Positions 61,691 to 64,000 of a DNA stretch of 64,000 nt are shown in pieces. A program made the translations under genes and the position numbers. The notes below the pieces were generated by a model. That model did not search any database and was not told the origin of the DNA. It was given only the letters and a program-made list of their open reading frames with translations. The DNA comes from Nyssa sinensis (taxonomy: Eukaryota > Streptophyta > Magnoliopsida > Cornales > Nyssaceae), in assembly GCA_008638375.1 (NCBI GenBank), contig VIRR01000557.1, positions 1 through 64,000 on the forward strand. The letters run 5' to 3'. How positions within the stretch are numbered: position 1 is the first letter of the stretch; every line of letters starts with the position of its first letter.

Positions 61691-63270
61691 CCATGTAGGT
61701 ATATTTTTTATTGTATTTTATTTTATTTTATTTTATTTTGTTTGTTTTGTTTTGTTTTTTGTTTTCTTTTATTTTCATTCTTTTTCTTTTTGTTTGCTGC
61801 TATTTTTTTCTTTGTTTTTATTGGCAGGTCAATTTCATTTTGTCAGTTCAGGTTGCCATCTTTGGTGCTTAGCGAGCTACCCACCTCACACATCAGGTGT
61901 ATTCTCTCCTTTTCAGTACCCTCCATTCAATTTTGATTGTTAAACATTGAGGACAATGTTTCATTTAAGTTGGGGGGTGGTGGTGCAAATTCAACATTTA
62001 AAATGCATGCTGGAACTCTGTAACACATGAATTTTTTTTAAAAAAAATTGCATCACACGTGCATCTTTTTCACATGAGTACTCATTCTCATTCATAACTA
62101 TCTTCGTGAATTCACCGAATCCACCATAATCATGTTGTTGAGGCATTCATAGAACTTTTAATGCACTTATCCAAATTTTGTGGTAAGATGGTGGTTTGAC
62201 ACATGTAACTAGAGAACTCTTTTGCTTAAGTATTCATGTGAGTTTTGGAGAGAATTGAGAACCTACAAATTCAAGAAATTGTAATAAACATTCATTGATC
62301 TGTTGAATTGGGCACTTCTTTTGAGAATATCATTACATGGTTGGTGGTACTGACGACGGATATACTTGGGATATGACGAAGGTCAACTTAAGATTAACGT
62401 TTGAGCCTTTCAAGCTAACCCTTCTCATCATAGACCCTTAGTAGCCATCTTTGAGCCAACAAACACATAGTTTTTTTCCATGTGCCCACATCATTCATAC
62501 CGCTCTACATTGGAGTATAGCCTATACCTTGATTTTTCTACCCTTTTTGCTTCCAAGTGTGTACTAAGTGTGGAATTTGCATTACTTTTCTTTTGTGTTG
62601 CATTGAAAAAAACATAAAAGGGAAAAGGAAAGAGTACAAGTGCAAAGTGTTCAATTGAGTGAGCATCAATTCTCACAAAAAAAAAAAAAAAGGAAAAAGA
62701 AAGAGAAGTATTGTTATTCAGTGATCTGAAAAGTTGAAGAGTATATCAAGTGAGAATCCTTTTTATCATTTTCTTCATATAGCCCCTAACCCGAGCCACG
62801 CTACAACCTTTTTATGTGGATCGTTCTAATCTTAAGTAAGCATGTGGAAAGAGTGGTGGAAGTCTCATTTGTTAGTGCTCCTATCATAAGATCAATGTTT
62901 ACTTGTTGCTTGTACATCATTGCCTAATTCTTCATTGAGCTTGTACACCCCTTGTCAACTCCATAAAGATAACCCTTACATGAAACACTTTTATACCAAT
63001 GAGATATGGAGTTGAACCTTTTGCGTGAGATGTTCTTAATGTTGCATGTGTCATGGTTTGTGGTTAGATAGATATGGTTTGGAACACACACACTCAGCGA
63101 ATTGCTATAAGTGGATTGATTGTTATAGGGCTATTGAAATCCTAAAATTGTTTTGATATGCGAATTTGAAAAGTGTGATTAGATGCCTTCTGTGTATGAT
63201 CCTTTTTGGTCTCTTTTGCCATTTTTGCATGGAAATTGCTAGAGACTAGCAATGAGCAAGTTGAGGGGTG
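61691..63270 (+). other. 3' untranslated region of the Athila-like element
   Basis: A pyrimidine-rich tract (61701-61790) is followed by the Athila-type signature near 61948 and then ~1.3 kb with no frame. It ends in a short purine tract (about ttgagggg at 63261-63268) next to the 3' LTR. Confidence 0.7.
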
Positions 63271-64000
63271 TGTTAGGTGCGCGAAAGTACACTCTAAATA
63301 CCTTATTATTAGATTAAAATGCTAAAATGTGTCATTATTAGAGCATAATATTTAATATTCTTAATTTCTTCATATTTAGTGTTTTTGACATATTTTTTAT
63401 TTAAGTGGGCTGATTAATATAATTATTGAATTAGGGAAGCATTGAAGGTAAAAGAAGAGATATGGAGTATATTGTGCAATTTTCAGCTTTCATGCGAATT
63501 CGATCTATGTAGCTTCAACAAAGGTTTGGATGGCGTTAGAGTTTCAAAATGAGAAAGTGGTCTTCATGAAGTTTTTATAGGACGTCTTAAGCTTTCAAGA
63601 AAGATCTGGTTTGCAAAAATCCGAGTTCGTTTGGGCCTCCAAACATTGTTTCAAAGTCGGGCCTAGAAATCTAGATTCCTGTCCAAACCAGTAAACTTCA
63701 ATGGGTCATAACTTGAGTTTTTGAAGTCTAAATCAGGTGATTCAAAATCCTAAATTTATCTACACATCCAGGGATACAACGTTTATCCAGAGCCCAAATC
63801 AAGATTCAGTCGTTATCTAATAGAAAAATGGACCTAAAGGTTGCGGCTGCTGGCTGTGCACGGGAGAGAAAAAGGAGCAGGCTGATTCAAGAAAGAAAAG
63901 GAAAAATGAAGTTTGAAAAGTCAACAAAGTTGGGCTTGTGCTGGAGTAAAAAGGCCAAGAAAAATAAAAATAAAACAAAGCAAGGAAAAAGGGGCTGCAT
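63271..64000 (+). repeat. 3' LTR of the Athila-like element, cut by window end
   Basis: It begins TGTTAGGTGCGCG and matches the first ~730 bases of the 5' LTR with scattered differences and a few indels. Confidence 0.85.

Larger units (their letters stand above)
56652..64000 (+). mobile_element. Athila-like Ty3/gypsy deletion derivative (runs off window end)
   Basis: It consists of a 5' LTR 56652-58328, a primer-binding site, gag, protease, a short pre-RT segment, an abrupt jump to the integrase C-terminus, a ~1.3 kb untranslated 3' region, and a partial 3' LTR from 63271. The gag wording (TVQDYLHPT, FHGLENENPYVHIREFEE) and the post-pol phrase attgaggacaatgttt with a G-run are typical of Athila. 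RT, RNase H and the integrase core are missing, so any movement needed help from another element. Confidence 0.88.

Noticed and set aside
1..64000. tRNA, rRNA or snRNA genes
   Set aside because: No complete cloverleaf or known RNA gene was recognised by eye; the only tRNA-like text is the SINE head at 39269.

Overview
The window is plant nuclear DNA, most likely from a TE-rich, probably woody eudicot. The reasons are phase-conserved spliced exons of an NADPH-dependent phenylpropanoid reductase family, plant-type LTR retrotransposons (Ty1/copia, chromovirus-like and Athila-like Ty3/gypsy), hAT/MULE/PIF-Harbinger non-autonomous DNA transposons, a tRNA-derived SINE and many AT and GA/CT microsatellites. 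The species cannot be named from the sequence. There is no bacterial, organellar or CRISPR content.

Host genes. The left 40 kb is a small array of isoflavone-reductase-like / phenylcoumaran benzylic ether reductase (PCBER)-like genes, all on the minus strand. Copy A (398-5412) has all five exons but carries several frameshifts and a stop. Copy B (7924-11817) is the only intact gene: five exons with consistent splice phases, predicted 302 aa. Copy C (27015-28649) keeps only exons 3-5 and is broken. Copies A and C lie in a segmental duplication (1-~3226 versus ~26668-~39649) that was later filled with transposons. A possible promoter plus non-coding first exon of an unidentified plus-strand gene sits at 41416-41633.

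Mobile DNA, left to right: a hAT-like relic (6560-7583); a Pack-MULE (9518-11197) inside intron 2 of copy B carrying pieces of an ARGONAUTE10-type gene and of a universal-stress-protein-domain gene; a Tekay/Del-like 3' end (14418-16450) joined inside the integrase region to a different chromovirus-like element (16451-~23640); that second element is split by a 3.0 kb solo LTR (18650-21676). Then come a LINE relic (~25766-26075), a nested pair of DNA transposons (30028-31404 containing 30117-30488), a full but dead copia element (31729-36711), a PIF/Harbinger-like MITE (37835-39113), a SINE (39269-39506), a GC-rich hAT-like MITE (39784-40208), an uncertain plant-transposon-protein relic (47394-48510), a 5.0 kb solo LTR (48853-53817), and an Athila-like deletion derivative (56652 to the window end) that lost reverse transcriptase, RNase H and the integrase core.

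Many insertions have their target-site duplications still readable, and copy A serves as an internal empty site for two insertions in copy C. The most notable points are the AGO10-bearing Pack-MULE lying antisense in an intron of the one intact reductase gene, the loss of the family's catalytic lysine in every copy, and the mosaic gypsy integrase.
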